Below, piece after piece: positions 1 to 9,938 of a stretch of 64,000 nucleotides of DNA. Source of the DNA: Gonocerus acuteangulatus (lineage: Eukaryota; Arthropoda; Insecta; Hemiptera; Coreidae); NCBI GenBank assembly GCA_946811695.1, contig OX328123.1, positions 41,137,764 through 41,201,763 of the forward strand, given 5' to 3'. Under the pieces are notes generated by a model. That model was not told the DNA's origin. It saw only the letters and a list, made by a program, of their open reading frames with translations, and ran no database searches. Position 1 is the first letter of the stretch, and each line of letters begins with the position of its first letter. Both the position numbers and the translations under genes were made by a program.

Positions 1-27
1 AATTAATTAATCGTGCTAAAAGTGAAC

Positions 28-151
28 TTTTTAGCACTTTCCTCCGAAGGAAAGTAGCTATTGAGGTTGCACTCATGACAGAATTTTTGAAAAATTTCTT
101 CGAATCTTTATCGATCCTACCTAGTAGAGACCGAAAATGACCCCAGTTAAA

Positions 152-230
<79 letters not shown>

Positions 231-242
231 TATATATATATA
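28..242 (-). repeat. HINE-like family A element, 3' portion
   Basis: The 3' end of a non-autonomous repeat, read on the minus strand. It shows the terminal hairpin CTTTCCTTCGGAGGAAAG followed by TGCTAAAA, then about 90 bp of unique body, then a long (TA)n tract. The same end recurs near 19,965, 52,054, 53,021 and 61,208. A LINE starts where the (TA)n tract ends, so the rest of this copy is displaced or lost. Confidence 0.75.
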
Positions 243-375
243 CCAGTTCAGTTCTAGACACGGTCGAGGAAGGTTGTCTCCTAAGCGCTCTCCGCCGCAG
301 GTAGTGTTGTAAAGTTTATAGCACCCTCTCCGGTGGTCGGTCTTTCTCCGGGTCGGCTTTTCGGCATGCACAAAG

Positions 376-1395
376 ATGGAGGAATGTGAATTGTTGCTAG
401 GTAGTGCTCTTACCTGTTTAAACGATATTGCAGAGTTTCCAACGCTCCGAAAGGACTTAAAACAGTCAGTTTTCAAAGCTATTTCTTCAATTCAAAAGGT
501 AAATCAAATTATAAAAGAAAAGTGTGATGTTAAAACCCACGAAGAATCTTTATTATCGCAACCTAAACAGCTTAATTCTAAAACTACATCTTATGCTAAA
601 ATTAAAAAAAAAAATCCTGCAAACATTAAACCAAACCATAAAATTATAATAAAAAACAATGTACTCAACTCGTCAGCGGAAGAAACTAAAAAAGCATTTA
701 AATCGGCAATAAACCCTAGAGCTCTCAGAATAGGTATTACTAATTTAATAAATACCAAGAAAGGACACATTATAGTTGAATATGATAAAAAGGAAGACAT
801 AGAAAAAATCACAAACCATTTAAAAAATAATCAAGATAATAACTTAATACCAACTGAGATAACAAAGTTTCGACCCAGAATTATCATTAAAAATCTGCCT
901 GAAGAAATCAACTCCGAAAATCTCCTTTCTACGATAAAAGAACAAAATGAAGACATCGATATGAAAGAAAACACAAAAGTTATTAACATTTTTAATGTAC
1001 GTGTGAATCCAAAGAAGAAACACGCAATACTAGAAGTCGATGCTGACGTTAGAATGAAACTCCTAAATAGAAAACTAAAACTCTACTACAACATTTGCTA
1101 TGCGGAGGACTACCTGAGTGTAAGGCGGTGCACGAATTGTTGCAAGTTGCATCACACCAAGAAGGAATGCAAGATGGATCAGCCAACATGCCCTATTTGC
1201 TCCTTGGATCACCACATGAAGGACTGCACGAAGAAGGAAGGCACCAAGGAACATCGATGCATTAACTGCAAGATGTTCAATCAACACTGCAAACCACATC
1301 AAAGAGTCAACGAAAACCACGTAGCACTAGACAAGGTATGCTCCTCTTACAAATATGCTCTACAGAAGCTCATATTAAACACTCAATATACATGA
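376..1395 (+). CDS. LINE ORF1, Gag-like zinc-knuckle protein
   Basis: Predicted nucleic-acid chaperone and RNP protein of the LINE, 339 residues, intact. The first ~110 residues are lysine- and asparagine-rich and low in complexity. Residues ~165-240 resemble the RRM-like region of R1/I Gag proteins (RPRIIIKNLPEEI). Three Cys/His clusters follow near residues 250-315: CTNCCKLHHTKKEC, CPICSLDHHMKDC and CINCKMFNQHC. The start at 376 lies 133 bp from the 5' end of the element and gives the full-length frame. ORF2 starts 275 bp downstream in another frame. Confidence 0.75.
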   Translation: MEECELLLGSALTCLNDIAEFPTLRKDLKQSVFKAISSIQKVNQIIKEKCDVKTHEESLLSQPKQLNSKTTSYAKIKKKNPANIKPNHKIIIKNNVLNSSAEETKKAFKSAINPRALRIGITNLINTKKGHIIVEYDKKEDIEKITNHLKNNQDNNLIPTEITKFRPRIIIKNLPEEINSENLLSTIKEQNEDIDMKENTKVINIFNVRVNPKKKHAILEVDADVRMKLLNRKLKLYYNICYAEDYLSVRRCTNCCKLHHTKKECKMDQPTCPICSLDHHMKDCTKKEGTKEHRCINCKMFNQHCKPHQRVNENHVALDKVCSSYKYALQKLILNTQYT

Positions 1396-1669
1396 AAATG
1401 CAAGTTTTAATGTTTATTCAAAATTCTTTATTTCATAAATCTTCTCTGATAATTTACAATTTTAGAGGAAGCTTCTGTAGATAATTAGATCTCCCGTTGT
1501 ATGTCCATTGCAGTAAGTACTTGAAAGGAAATAAACTATCTCGAGGGATAAATCTTTGCTATATAATAAGGAATAAGGTGAACTTTATTAGTAACAATAT
1601 GAGGCAGGGTATAGAGATAGGAGAATTAAAGAACAACCAAATAAACCAAAAAGATAAAGCAAAGCCACC

Positions 1670-3349
1670 ATGACTAGTCAGAACCACTCTAGAAGCAAAC
1701 TTGAGCTTTTACAATTAAATACCAAGCACTCCTATAAATCAACTGTTCTATTAACGGAAATCATTGAGAGAAAAAATATTGACATCGCAATAATTCAAGA
1801 ACCTTATATTTATAACAAATCTGCTGGTATTAAAAAGTTTAGAATTTTCGATGGTATTGGAAATAAACCAAGAGCAAGAATAATCATAACAAATCCTGAA
1901 ATAGATGTAATAATATTACATAAATTTTTGGATGAAGATTTTATAACAATTCAAATAAAATACAATAACTTTAGTTGCATTGTTATAAGCGCGTACCTAG
2001 ATAGAAAAAGAGATTTGGATAATGATTTTTAAAAAATTGAAACTATAATAAATCACTATAAAGCAGAAAAAATACTGATAGGTATGGATAGCAATTGCCG
2101 CACAAAAATGTTGTTTGACAATCAAACAAATCGAAGAGGTAGAATGCTAGAAAACGTTTTAGTAATAAATAACTTAAACATAGTTAAAGTTAACCAAGGA
2201 CTACCAACATTCGACTGGCCCAGGGGAACTAGTAACATTGACATGACACTTACTAACACACACCTAGCTGACAATATAATAAACTGGAAGTTACACACAC
2301 ATGAGAATTTCTCAGACCACTTATCCATCACGTACACACTAGAAACATTCCAAACTAACAGACCAACTACAAAAAATGGAATATCATATAATACGAAGAA
2401 CGCGGACTGGAATAAATTCAAGTCGACCTTGTATAAAGAAATTTCCAAAACATTTCAAATTTCCCAGGAATCGGATTTAGAAAACAATTTATGTCACAAA
2501 CTAGATATCTATCAGATAAATGAAGTGACAAACAAATTTCAAAAAGCCCTAATAAAAACTTGTAATAAAACCTTTAAAATCATCAACCCCCACATTAAAA
2601 GTAAATTCAATCCAGAAAAAAAGGAATATAAATATTCACCGTGGTGGGACGATACATTGACAGCAATGCGAAAAGATTTAAATAAAGCAAGACGGACTTA
2701 CCAACAAACTAACACGGAGGCGACACTTGGAGAAGTAAGACGCTTACTATATGTTGAAAAGCGAAGAAGTTATTTCAAACTAATAAGAGAAAAAAAACAT
2801 GAGTCCTGGAAACAATTCTGTAACAATATTAGCTACAACAACCCATGGACATGGCCGTATAAATACGCATCAGGCAAATTAAAAGAGCCATTTAGTTTAA
2901 AAACCATAGAAAAGCATGATGGGACAGTAACGACCGACTTAACTTCAACTTGCAATTACTTACTCGACAATCTTGTAAAAAATGATGACTTCACCACTGA
3001 CCAATTAATACATACCGACATAAGACACACTTGCAAAAATCCTCCCTCCACTGACAACGACATTCCATTAACGAAACATGAACTATCTTATATTATAAAT
3101 AATCTTAAGCCTAAAAAATCACCCGGTATAGATGGCATATCAGGAGACATTTTTAAAAATACCTACTATTGCCTTCCGAACTTCATATTCAAATTATATA
3201 GCTACTGTTTTGATAAGGGTTTATTTCCTTCAGGATGGAAAAAATCTAAACTAATATTGATTAAAAAACCTGGGAATATGAGTGACACTATGTCATCTAT
3301 TAGGCCAATCAGTATTATCCCAATTGGAGGTAAAATATTATTGATTTAG
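1670..3349 (+). pseudogene. LINE ORF2, endonuclease and partial reverse transcriptase, broken
   Basis: The N-terminal half of the LINE polyprotein. The EN domain is recognisable from IIQEPYIYN, GMDSNCRT (residues around the catalytic Asp/Asn), NIDMTLTN and FSDHLSITYTL. A linker with a PWWDD motif leads into RT blocks 1-2 (KPKKSPGIDGISGDIF, RPISIIP). A single in-frame TAA at 2,030-2,032 interrupts the EN domain, and the frame ends before the YxDD block. No RNase H or C-terminal zinc region remains. It cannot encode an active protein. Confidence 0.85.
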
Positions 3350-3854
3350 ATTAAGGAAATTTTTTTCCAAGTTATCATTTTATATTACTAAGAAGTAATA
3401 AGATAATTCTTAATGATAGTTGGGATATCACAACATATTGCACTCATGTTTAAAAAAAAATATATAAAAAAAAATTTTTACCCGGTATTAAATATTTTGG
3501 ATTCATATAAATTTTTTAAAATTTAGAAGAGTTGGCTAGTGTTATTTTTTCTTTAAATTTTGAAAACTTATTTCGTCACATAATTGTTATTTGGATCCTT
3601 TCATTTTTATTTATTGTTATTTAATGTAATAATTAATCATTTAAACTATTATTTCTATCTTCTTTATTTTAGGCTAAACTAATATGATAATTAAATGTAT
3701 ACTAATTTTAAATATTAATTTTATCAAATTTATCTTATCCTAAACTAATATTTATTTTATTGAAAAATGTTAAACTAATACTAATTTTATTTTTTGCCAT
3801 GGAATTATTCTTTCTATGTTCTATGTGGAATTGTTCTATCAGTCCAAATTCTTG
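3350..3854. other. AT-rich gap with no gene seen
   Basis: About 500 bp of very AT-rich sequence between the broken LINE and the Gag-like relic. It has short degenerate direct repeats built on CTAAACTAATA (about 3,670-3,790). No coding signal, RNA gene or terminal repeat was recognised. Confidence 0.5.
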
Positions 3855-4455
3855 CTATAATTTTGTTTTATTCTCTTCCTTGGGGGGCGACTTAATTTTG
3901 CAATTTTTTTTTATTTGATTGTGTCTTTTATATTTGCAAAGAATTTTTATTTTATTTCCAAAATTTATGTTTAAACTTTTTAGGTGATTATTTTTATTAT
4001 TGTTTTTCATTGGATTATTAATATTTATTTTATGGCTCAATATTTTTAGATTCATTATCTTGTCATTTGTCAATTGCTTAATGTTATTTTGTGTCAAAAC
4101 TTTTTCTATAACTTCTGTACTTATTTTATTTTTAAAATTATCATTAGTTATTTTATTATCAATTATTTTATTTATTACTTTGTTTCCATCAATTAATTCA
4201 CTCAATATTTCTTCTTCAATTTTATTATCTTTATTTATATAATCAATATTATTATTTACTTCCTCATTCTCATAAAATATTTTACTTAATATTTCTTCAA
4301 TAGTTTCATAATCTTTATTTATTTAATCAATATTATTATTTATTTCCTCATTGTCATAAATTAATTTACTTAATATTTCTTCTTCAATTTTATGATCTTT
4401 ATTTATATAATCAATATTATTATTTACTTCCTCCTCATCATAAATTATTTTACTT
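3855..4455 (-). pseudogene. Gag-like relic with a Lys/Asn-rich body and zinc-knuckle remnant
   Basis: Minus-strand reading frame made almost entirely of Asn, Lys, Ile, Glu and Asp. Its C-terminal end has KILCKYKRHNQIKKNCKIK, which resembles a decayed CCHC zinc knuckle of an LTR-retrotransposon Gag (inference; one Cys and the His spacing do not fit). The upstream part is a 28-residue unit encoded by the 84-bp tandem repeat; the middle unit carries a TAA. It could instead be chance coding in AT-rich DNA, so the call is weak. Confidence 0.3.
4204..4455. repeat. 84-bp tandem repeat, three units
   Basis: Three adjacent units start at 4,204, 4,288 and 4,372, each beginning AATATTTCTTC and ending TTACTT. 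Point differences separate them. The period (84 = 28 codons) keeps the frame of the minus-strand Gag-like relic. Confidence 0.85.
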
Positions 4456-4508
4456 GATATTGAAGCATTTAAATTGTTGAGTTTTTTATCAGTATCGTCA
4501 AATCTTTT

Positions 4509-4575
4509 AAGGTAGGGATTGTCGGGGTTCGGTCAGCTACAATCCCTACCTTGCATCATCTACGGTCAACGATGT
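4509..4575. repeat. Short fold-back repeat with GGGTTCGGTC core
   Basis: AAGGTAGGGATTGT at 4,509-4,522 is inverted as ACAATCCCTACCTT at 4,539-4,552 around a CGGGGTTCGGTCAGCT loop. The outer sequence (GTTGACCGTAGATGATGC on the minus strand) recurs almost unchanged at 60,200-60,225. It looks like the end of a dispersed fold-back or Penelope-like repeat. Confidence 0.55.
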
Positions 4576-4581
4576 CCTCTC

Positions 4582-4874
4582 AAAAAAGTCCGTCACGCAG
4601 GAGCTGCCTGACTAAGCACTTTCCTCAGAATTTGGGTAGTGTAGACTGCTTTCCAGAACAATCCTACATAAATAAAATAAAAACATGAATAGTTCTCTTT
4701 TAAATTTGTAATGAGTAACTGACCAATTATTAATTTGCTTCCAGAGTTATGTTTACACATGGTACCTATTACACTACGTAATAAATACAAAAAAACCTCA
4801 TATTATCGTATTTTGATCTAACGCAGGAACAGGATACAGTCACTCTAGTGGTAGAAAGCGCTCCTTGCGGCGTT
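4582..4874 (+). repeat. HINE-like family A, 5' fragment
   Basis: Begins AAAAAAGTCCGTCACGCAGG and carries the subterminal block CTAAGCACTTTCCTCAGAA shared with the copies at 18,736, 51,504 and 62,434 (reverse). It is cut about 290 bp in, at GAAAGCGCTCCTTGCGGCG. Confidence 0.75.
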
Positions 4875-5036
4875 TGAATTGAATCCTGAATTCCTCGAAA
4901 TATCGGAGATTCTTCTCTGTTCATATTTCCCCAATTTAAATAAATAAATAACCCTATATAGTTAACTTATTAAAAAAAAGATTCTCTCTTAAAAAGATTC
5001 TTCTCTCTGAAGGAGATCTTCAGTTTGTCCAACCAG

Positions 5037-5591
5037 AAGGAAAGAGATTGTGTTAGCCAAGTTGCGAATAGGGCATACAAGGCTTACACACTCTTAACTC
5101 ATGTCTAAAAATGAACCACCCAACTGTATAAGCTGTGGAGTCCTCCTCACGGTGAAGCACATACTTACAGAGTGCTTAGAATACCAATCTGAAATGAATC
5201 GGTTCAAAATTGATGGCACCTTAGACGAAATTCTAGGGGATTATCCAGAAAAAATCATTAACCTGTTTAAATTCCTAGAGGCTACAAATTTAACAGACAA
5301 AATTTAACATAAAACTGTATTTTGCTGATACAGAATATTCTAACAAAATACTGTTTTTTTTTTAATGATTATTTAATATTTCGTTTTTTTTTTGTTTTTT
5401 ATTATTATTTAATTTTTATTCTAATATCAATTTATAGTAATTGTAAATGTCTCCATGTTGCAACAAACAACAACATCAATAACTATGAAATTACAACTTT
5501 AATACGTTAAGTACCCTCTTGGGTCTTACTTTCACAGGGTGACCATGACCCATTGTGGTTGATATTGCCCTTAATACAAAAAAAAACAAAA
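5037..5591 (+). mobile_element. 5'-truncated copy of the I-like LINE (3' end only)
   Basis: The coding part (about 5,037-5,307) matches the C-terminus of the full LINE at 8,077-14,564: a RIGHT-type motif, the zinc site CISCGVLLTVKHILTEC, and an ending close to LTDKI. The 3' UTR shares the terminal block GGTGACCATGACCCAT and ends in an A-rich tail near 5,573-5,590. A stop splits the coding remnant at about 5,098-5,100. It sits directly against a family A HINE fragment. Confidence 0.75.
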
Positions 5592-6101
5592 AACGATTGA
5601 ACGAGTTCGTTAACCAACAAAATCGGTCCATCCGGTGGGGGGGGGGGGTTACTCCGGAGCCAAAGTAGTTATTTGTCAATACCAGCCATAATTTTTGTTA
5701 TATTTCAACGAAACTCGGTATTTTTTGTGGTCAACTGAAGAGAAAAAATTGTTGTAAAAATAAACTAAATCGTTTGACTAGAAGGGGGAGTTTACTCCGG
5801 ACAGAAATTACTAATTTGCTCATACCGGTCGTAATTTCTGCTGTATTGTAACGAAACGCGGTATACGTCCTGGTTATCTAATAAGGAAGAAGAGTTTTAA
5901 AAATGAACTAAATCGGTCTATCGAAAGGGGGGGATTTACATTGTACTATGTTTAGATTGAATTGAAACAGGTGTTATTTATGTTTTTATTTTATTTATCT
6001 ATATAGGTTATTTTAAGCAAATTATTCAGGAATGCAATCGACACTACCCAATTCTGAGGAAAGTGTTTAGTTATGCAGTTCCTGCGTGACGGACTTTTTT
6101 A
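5592..6101 (-). repeat. HINE-like family A, partial copy
   Basis: Contains the direct internal subrepeats of family A (C-rich/G-rich tracts followed by TTTACTCCGGAC, spaced ~150 bp) and ends with the rc of the 5' terminus, CGTGACGGACTTTTT at about 6,087-6,101. The 3' hairpin and (TA)n are missing. Confidence 0.7.
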
Positions 6102-6133
6102 TTCTGCAATTTATTGTCGAAGTTTTTCGAAAC

Positions 6134-6139
6134 CATGGA
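6134..6139. other. Target-site duplication of the Polinton, left copy (CCATGG)
   Basis: Six bases directly outside the left TIR, identical to 35,534-35,539 outside the right TIR. Six base pairs is the duplication length known for Polintons. The site is itself palindromic. Confidence 0.85.
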
Positions 6140-6410
6140 GTAGTTAAGAAAATGTCTGTTCTGCGCCTGTAAGAGGTCATTCGCCCCTGTCCGCATTCCT
6201 TGTCAAGGTCATAGCTTGAAGCATTAAAGGAGTCTGTCTTTTTTTATTTTTAATCATGAAATGTCAAGGTCCTTGCCGTCTCCCTCTCCCATGTTTTACT
6301 CTTTTTTCCAACTGCTGGAGTTCATTACTCACCACACAGATTTATTTTAGATGTATTTGCAATTAGTTACTAGTTGTGCACCAACAAGATCAGATGTCAA
6401 AGTTGGTTCG
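6140..6410. repeat. Left terminal inverted repeat of the Polinton
   Basis: Starts AGTAGTTAAGAAAATGTC and matches the reverse complement of 35,268-35,533 with few differences and one short indel near 6,377-6,390. Its inner end includes the start codon of the BIR gene (6,394). The 5'-AG terminus agrees with known Polinton ends. Confidence 0.9.
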
Positions 6411-6711
6411 TAAAAATTTGAGATATGAAGAGAATCGCTTATCGACGTTTATCGGTTGGCGTTCTCCAGTGAGTCCTTTGAAATTAGCCGCCGCTGTATT
6501 TTATTACCTCCAAGTATACGATCGAACAAGATGTGCATTTTGTGGTCTCGTCTTACACGAATGGGAACCTAACGACGATCCCCTCCAAGATCATAAGAAG
6601 TGGGCCGGCAACGAATGTCCTTTTTTAAAATATTTAAATCAGTTGGAAAGACTACCTATGAAGTTCGATTCGGACGAATGTGGACCATCTATTGACGTTT
6701 GCGGATGTTAA
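6394..6711 (+). CDS. Single-BIR protein (IAP-like) of the Polinton
   Basis: A 105-residue protein with one baculoviral-IAP-repeat domain. Visible BIR landmarks are RLSTFIGW, the zinc pair CAFCG, WEPNDDP, and the His and Cys of DHKKWAGNEC. The last spacing is H-x7-C, one longer than the usual H-x6-C. No RING or second BIR follows; the tail is Cys-containing and ends VCGC. BIR proteins bind caspases or IAP antagonists and inhibit cell death, so a role in blocking host apoptosis is plausible but inferred. The ATG at 6,394 is preferred to an upstream GTG at 6,376; it lies in the TIR, and the right TIR carries the same ATG context without the gene body. Confidence 0.8.
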   Translation: MSKLVRKNLRYEENRLSTFIGWRSPVSPLKLAAAVFYYLQVYDRTRCAFCGLVLHEWEPNDDPLQDHKKWAGNECPFLKYLNQLERLPMKFDSDECGPSIDVCGC

Positions 6712-6761
6712 AAGGATAATAGTGAAGTGCTGTTGAGAAAAAGCTCTTGCTGTTGCTAATA

Positions 6762-6902
6762 ATGAAAAAAATAAGTATGAAGAAACGTATACATTTTTTT
6801 CTTCGAGAACTGGAAACTTTAAGACATCAGATAATACGTTATGAAGCAAAACGAAATGAAATAGATCGATTAGTGAAAGAGTTTAATAACCTCCAGATTT
6901 AA
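6762..6902 (+). CDS. 46-residue coiled-coil ORF
   Basis: Short frame just downstream of the BIR gene, starting MKKISMKKRIHFFLREL and rich in Leu, Glu, Arg and Ile with heptad spacing typical of a coiled coil. It could be a separate small gene or a frameshifted tail of the BIR protein; nothing identifies a function. Confidence 0.4.
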   Translation: MKKISMKKRIHFFLRELETLRHQIIRYEAKRNEIDRLVKEFNNLQI

Positions 6903-6982
6903 GTTTGTTTTTTTCTCTTCCCACTCCGACACTGTAGTCAGTCAGTGGCTTGTGCTCAAGACGTTCTCTTCGCTAGTCCAGC

Positions 6983-7513
6983 ATGGAATTAGTGACCGAA
7001 TACGCCATCACCAAAAACAAGCAGATTCGAGTAGGCCTTCACAATGGTATTCCGACGGTGGGTTTGATTAACAAGGATAAGATAGTCTACATGGACAAAG
7101 ACGAATGGAAGCACTGTATAGCAGATCAGGCATCGAGGATATTACAATTTTTCAAGAGGAAAGGCAAGTCTGATAATTCAACTCCGATTTCTTTTAAAAA
7201 TATATCATGTCCCTTCGCATACTTGGGGAGAAACAGAGTCCTAAGAATAGAATATGCCTATCCTTGGGTATCATTAATTAGTCTTTCTCCAGCTCCTCAC
7301 ATGACTATAACTTCACCTTGCTCAAGTTTCAACAGGTCCGAGACTATGAAGATCTGCTCCAAGATTGAAGAAATTAACCGTTCACTCTCATTGTTGGACA
7401 TGTTTGTTCAAATGTGTGTGGATCAAAACAACCCAAAAGAAGATCTGTCAGTAGATTTAAGTTTGAATACGAATACTTTATTAAACAATCTGTTTTCCAA
7501 TGTATACAATTAA
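6983..7513 (+). CDS. Unrecognised 176-residue Polinton protein
   Basis: Intact frame near the left end of the Polinton, after a leader with CAGTCAGT-type initiator sequence (about 6,940-6,965) and before AATAAATAAA (7,513-7,522), a likely poly-A signal. The N-terminal half has a compact alternating pattern (ITKNKQIRVGLHNGIPTVGL, then KIVYMDKDEWKHC) that could be a small beta-rich domain. The C-terminal half is helical, with SETMKICSKIEEINRSLSLL. There is no signal peptide, membrane segment or known motif. Position next to the BIR gene suggests an accessory, host-interaction role (inference). Confidence 0.6.
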   Translation: MELVTEYAITKNKQIRVGLHNGIPTVGLINKDKIVYMDKDEWKHCIADQASRILQFFKRKGKSDNSTPISFKNISCPFAYLGRNRVLRIEYAYPWVSLISLSPAPHMTITSPCSSFNRSETMKICSKIEEINRSLSLLDMFVQMCVDQNNPKEDLSVDLSLNTNTLLNNLFSNVYN

Positions 7514-7655
7514 ATAAATAAAACATAGTTACATTTAGTTATTTTTGTTTCTTTTCCTCCTTCATCCCAGGTTAAAATAGGTAAAATAAATGAAAAAAAA
7601 AATGCATTTTCAAGGAAGGTTTTATTGAACAAAAGGTACAATTATATTTTAATCA

Positions 7656-8076
7656 TTAATTATCATAACAATGAAATCTTTTTTCAATAAATTCTTCGTC
7701 GGTCTGCCATTCCAGAGGTAAGTTGTTCCAGATATAATCTAGCTGAAGACGTACAGGAGTAGATTCCTTGGTAAAAGATCATTAGCTCGTCCGTGTTTCG
7801 ATTCCGCATGACAGCATTCAACGTCTCCATTCCCTTCTAATGAGTTATTGCTCATTCTATTTAAACAAGCATAATATAGTTCCTTAAACCAAACACACTT
7901 TGGAGTGTTTGCTCTGTGATACTCGAACGGTCCTATAGAGCTATTAGTAGTGTTGTATATTAGATCGCAATAAACGCATTTGACTTTATCTTCAACATTT
8001 CTGATAAATCCGTTAAAGGCTAAGAGATAAATCCGTTAAAGGCTTTTTTCTGATAAATCCGTTAAAGGCTAAGAGA
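7656..8076 (-). pseudogene. C-terminal part of a nuclease-like/BIR-type protein, cut by a LINE
   Basis: Minus-strand coding remnant that is the continuation of the gene at 14,565-15,113; a 6.5-kb LINE lies between the halves with matching TSDs. It carries a BIR-type zinc site: DKVKCVYCDLIYNTT (the Cys pair), then a His and a Cys six residues apart in YHRANTPKC. A frameshift near 7,755 moves the reading frame before the final Trp- and Glu-rich tail that stops at 7,656-7,658. Triplicated sequence (GATAAATCCGTTAAAGGC) marks the LINE junction at about 8,010-8,076. The stretch from 7,534 to 7,655 is AT-rich 3' flank. Confidence 0.65.
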
Positions 8077-8619
8077 GAGAGAGTCCTCTTTCTCTTTGGA
8101 TTCAACAGGGGGAACATCTTGCTATATAGCTGTACTGAAAATTACATTATTTTATGGGAATTTCATAGTGGAGTGTTGTGAAAACTACTTAAAATTGCTT
8201 ATTATTATCTATTAATGGCTCATTTAATGGTGTTTGATGATTAGTGCAGTACAAGTGGAAATATTCTAATATAAATATCTTGCACGTGGGAGATAAAGTA
8301 AACATAACCCCATTGTGGGATGGTCGTTCACGAACGACGCATGGGGAGTATCGATATATTGTAACCTATATAATCTGTTTTTCAGAGCTCCACTGCTCAC
8401 TTGATTGAACTAGCCACACCAAGCATATATCGATTGTATATATCTATTGAATGTTTCGAAGATAATGCAAGAGGCTGTGGGATTCTCTTAGCAAGGATCT
8501 GACTGGTGCTTCTAGATAAGCTTTAAATTATAATTAATATTATTTCCGAGTCTTAGTTCAGCTCGGTTTAGTATAGTATTATATTATACTGATTATAGAA
8601 AATCACTTATTGGCTTAAA

Positions 8620-9882
8620 ATGGCATTAGATCGGCCCGAGGGATTAAAATTGCCGAAACCTCCCGACCCTCGTTCATTTAATTTCGAAATACCGGAGGGT
8701 AAATGGACAAAAAAATTTTTAGTAATGTCCATTAAAGATAATCACGATAAGATGACCTTTAAAGATTTTAGTCCTTTTAAGGTCTGTCGATTTATTAAAA
8801 GCTATGCACCTCAAACAAATATTAGAATTTTACGATCTGGAGCTATACTTCTAGAGGTTAATCTAAAAAACGATTACATTAATCTATCAAATATTGTTAA
8901 ATATGAAAATTACAATGTTAAATTCTCACTACACCGCTCATATAATTATTCTAAAGGAATTATATCCTGTGAAGAATTTACACAATGTACAAACGATGAG
9001 TTGATCTCAGAACTCTCCTCTCAAAATGTAGTTAATGTTCAGAGAGTACTGAAAACAGTAAGTGGTAACAAGATTGAGACTTCATCATATATACTGACAT
9101 TCAATATGCCTGTGCCCCCACAAAAAATAATATTAGACTTCCTGAGCATTAGAGTTACCCCGTATATTAAACCATTAATGTGTGTTAATTGTTATTCTTA
9201 TCGGCATGGTAGTAGATTTTGTAAAAAGACAGCACTTTGCGGTAAATGCGGCGAGGATAAACATGATGGCCCCTGCCACCCAAAATGTCTCCATTGTTCT
9301 GGCCCCCACCCCGCTTGGTTTACCTCATGTGCAGTCTACAAAAAAGAATGGGATATTGAGGAATATCGTAATAATAACAGAGTGTCGTATGCACAAGCAG
9401 AAAAAGTTGTTAGCCCCCCAGCACCAATTCAAGCAGGGCCTGTTAGTTATGCCCTTGCAACTAACCAACAATCCACCAACAATTTAGTCCTAACACAATT
9501 TGAAAAACTCACATCTCTTGTTGAAAATTTAATTACAAAAGTTAATTATCTTGAATCTCTTGTTTCAAACAAAACTTCAACAATTCAATCTAATAGTCTA
9601 CTTTCTGAGCAAACAGAAAATAAAAATGTTAATATCCACATCCAAAAACCGGAAATTCCCATTAAGAAAACATTAAATCCTCAAACAGGCACAAAGTCAA
9701 AAAAGCAATTTCAAAACTCTAACGAAGACCTACCCTTAAAAGAGACAGAAAGAACAGATAAAAGAGAAACTCCATCCCGAGAGCGTTCCCAGTCACTTAG
9801 TGATTCTATCTCACCTGATAGGGGTGAAGATCCTCCAAAACGCCGACGCACTAAGAAACCTTCACGATATGACTCCAATTAG
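8620..9882 (+). CDS. LINE ORF1, Gag-like zinc-knuckle protein
   Basis: An intact 420-residue nucleic-acid-binding protein. Residues ~30-180 hold an RRM-like region typical of Jockey/I ORF1 proteins. Three zinc knuckles lie at ~187-240: CVNCYSYRHGSRFC, CGKCGEDKHDGPC and CLHCSGPHPAWFTSC. The last ~150 residues are Ser/Lys/Glu-rich and end in a basic tail (KRRRTKKPSRYDSN). The 543-bp leader is full length. The protein is expected to coat LINE RNA and to help target-primed reverse transcription. Confidence 0.85.
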   Translation: MALDRPEGLKLPKPPDPRSFNFEIPEGKWTKKFLVMSIKDNHDKMTFKDFSPFKVCRFIKSYAPQTNIRILRSGAILLEVNLKNDYINLSNIVKYENYNVKFSLHRSYNYSKGIISCEEFTQCTNDELISELSSQNVVNVQRVLKTVSGNKIETSSYILTFNMPVPPQKIILDFLSIRVTPYIKPLMCVNCYSYRHGSRFCKKTALCGKCGEDKHDGPCHPKCLHCSGPHPAWFTSCAVYKKEWDIEEYRNNNRVSYAQAEKVVSPPAPIQAGPVSYALATNQQSTNNLVLTQFEKLTSLVENLITKVNYLESLVSNKTSTIQSNSLLSEQTENKNVNIHIQKPEIPIKKTLNPQTGTKSKKQFQNSNEDLPLKETERTDKRETPSRERSQSLSDSISPDRGEDPPKRRRTKKPSRYDSN

Positions 9883-9938
9883 TATAAAACTATAACCAGG
9901 CTAACTCTTTCTGATATTCACTTTCCCCTTCTATCCAA

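Larger units (their letters stand above)
243..3349 (+). mobile_element. R1/I-like non-LTR retrotransposon, 3'-truncated
   Basis: The element has a GC-richer 5' UTR (about 243-375), a Gag-like ORF1 and an apurinic-endonuclease/reverse-transcriptase ORF2. It stops abruptly in the RT domain at about 3,349, where the sequence turns extremely AT-rich. The 5' end looks intact and lies directly against the (TA)n of a family A repeat, which suggests insertion there. No 3' end or target duplication could be found. The ORF1 with several zinc knuckles and the QEPY-type endonuclease place it near the R1/I group; the clade is an inference. Confidence 0.75.

Noticed and set aside
4593..4790. Frame starting MYLLRSVIGTMCKH, present in four places
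   Set aside because: It is conserved only because the HINE family A copies are similar DNA; it is short, in non-coding repeat, and no motif is present. Likewise the [14 protein letters not shown] frame of family B.
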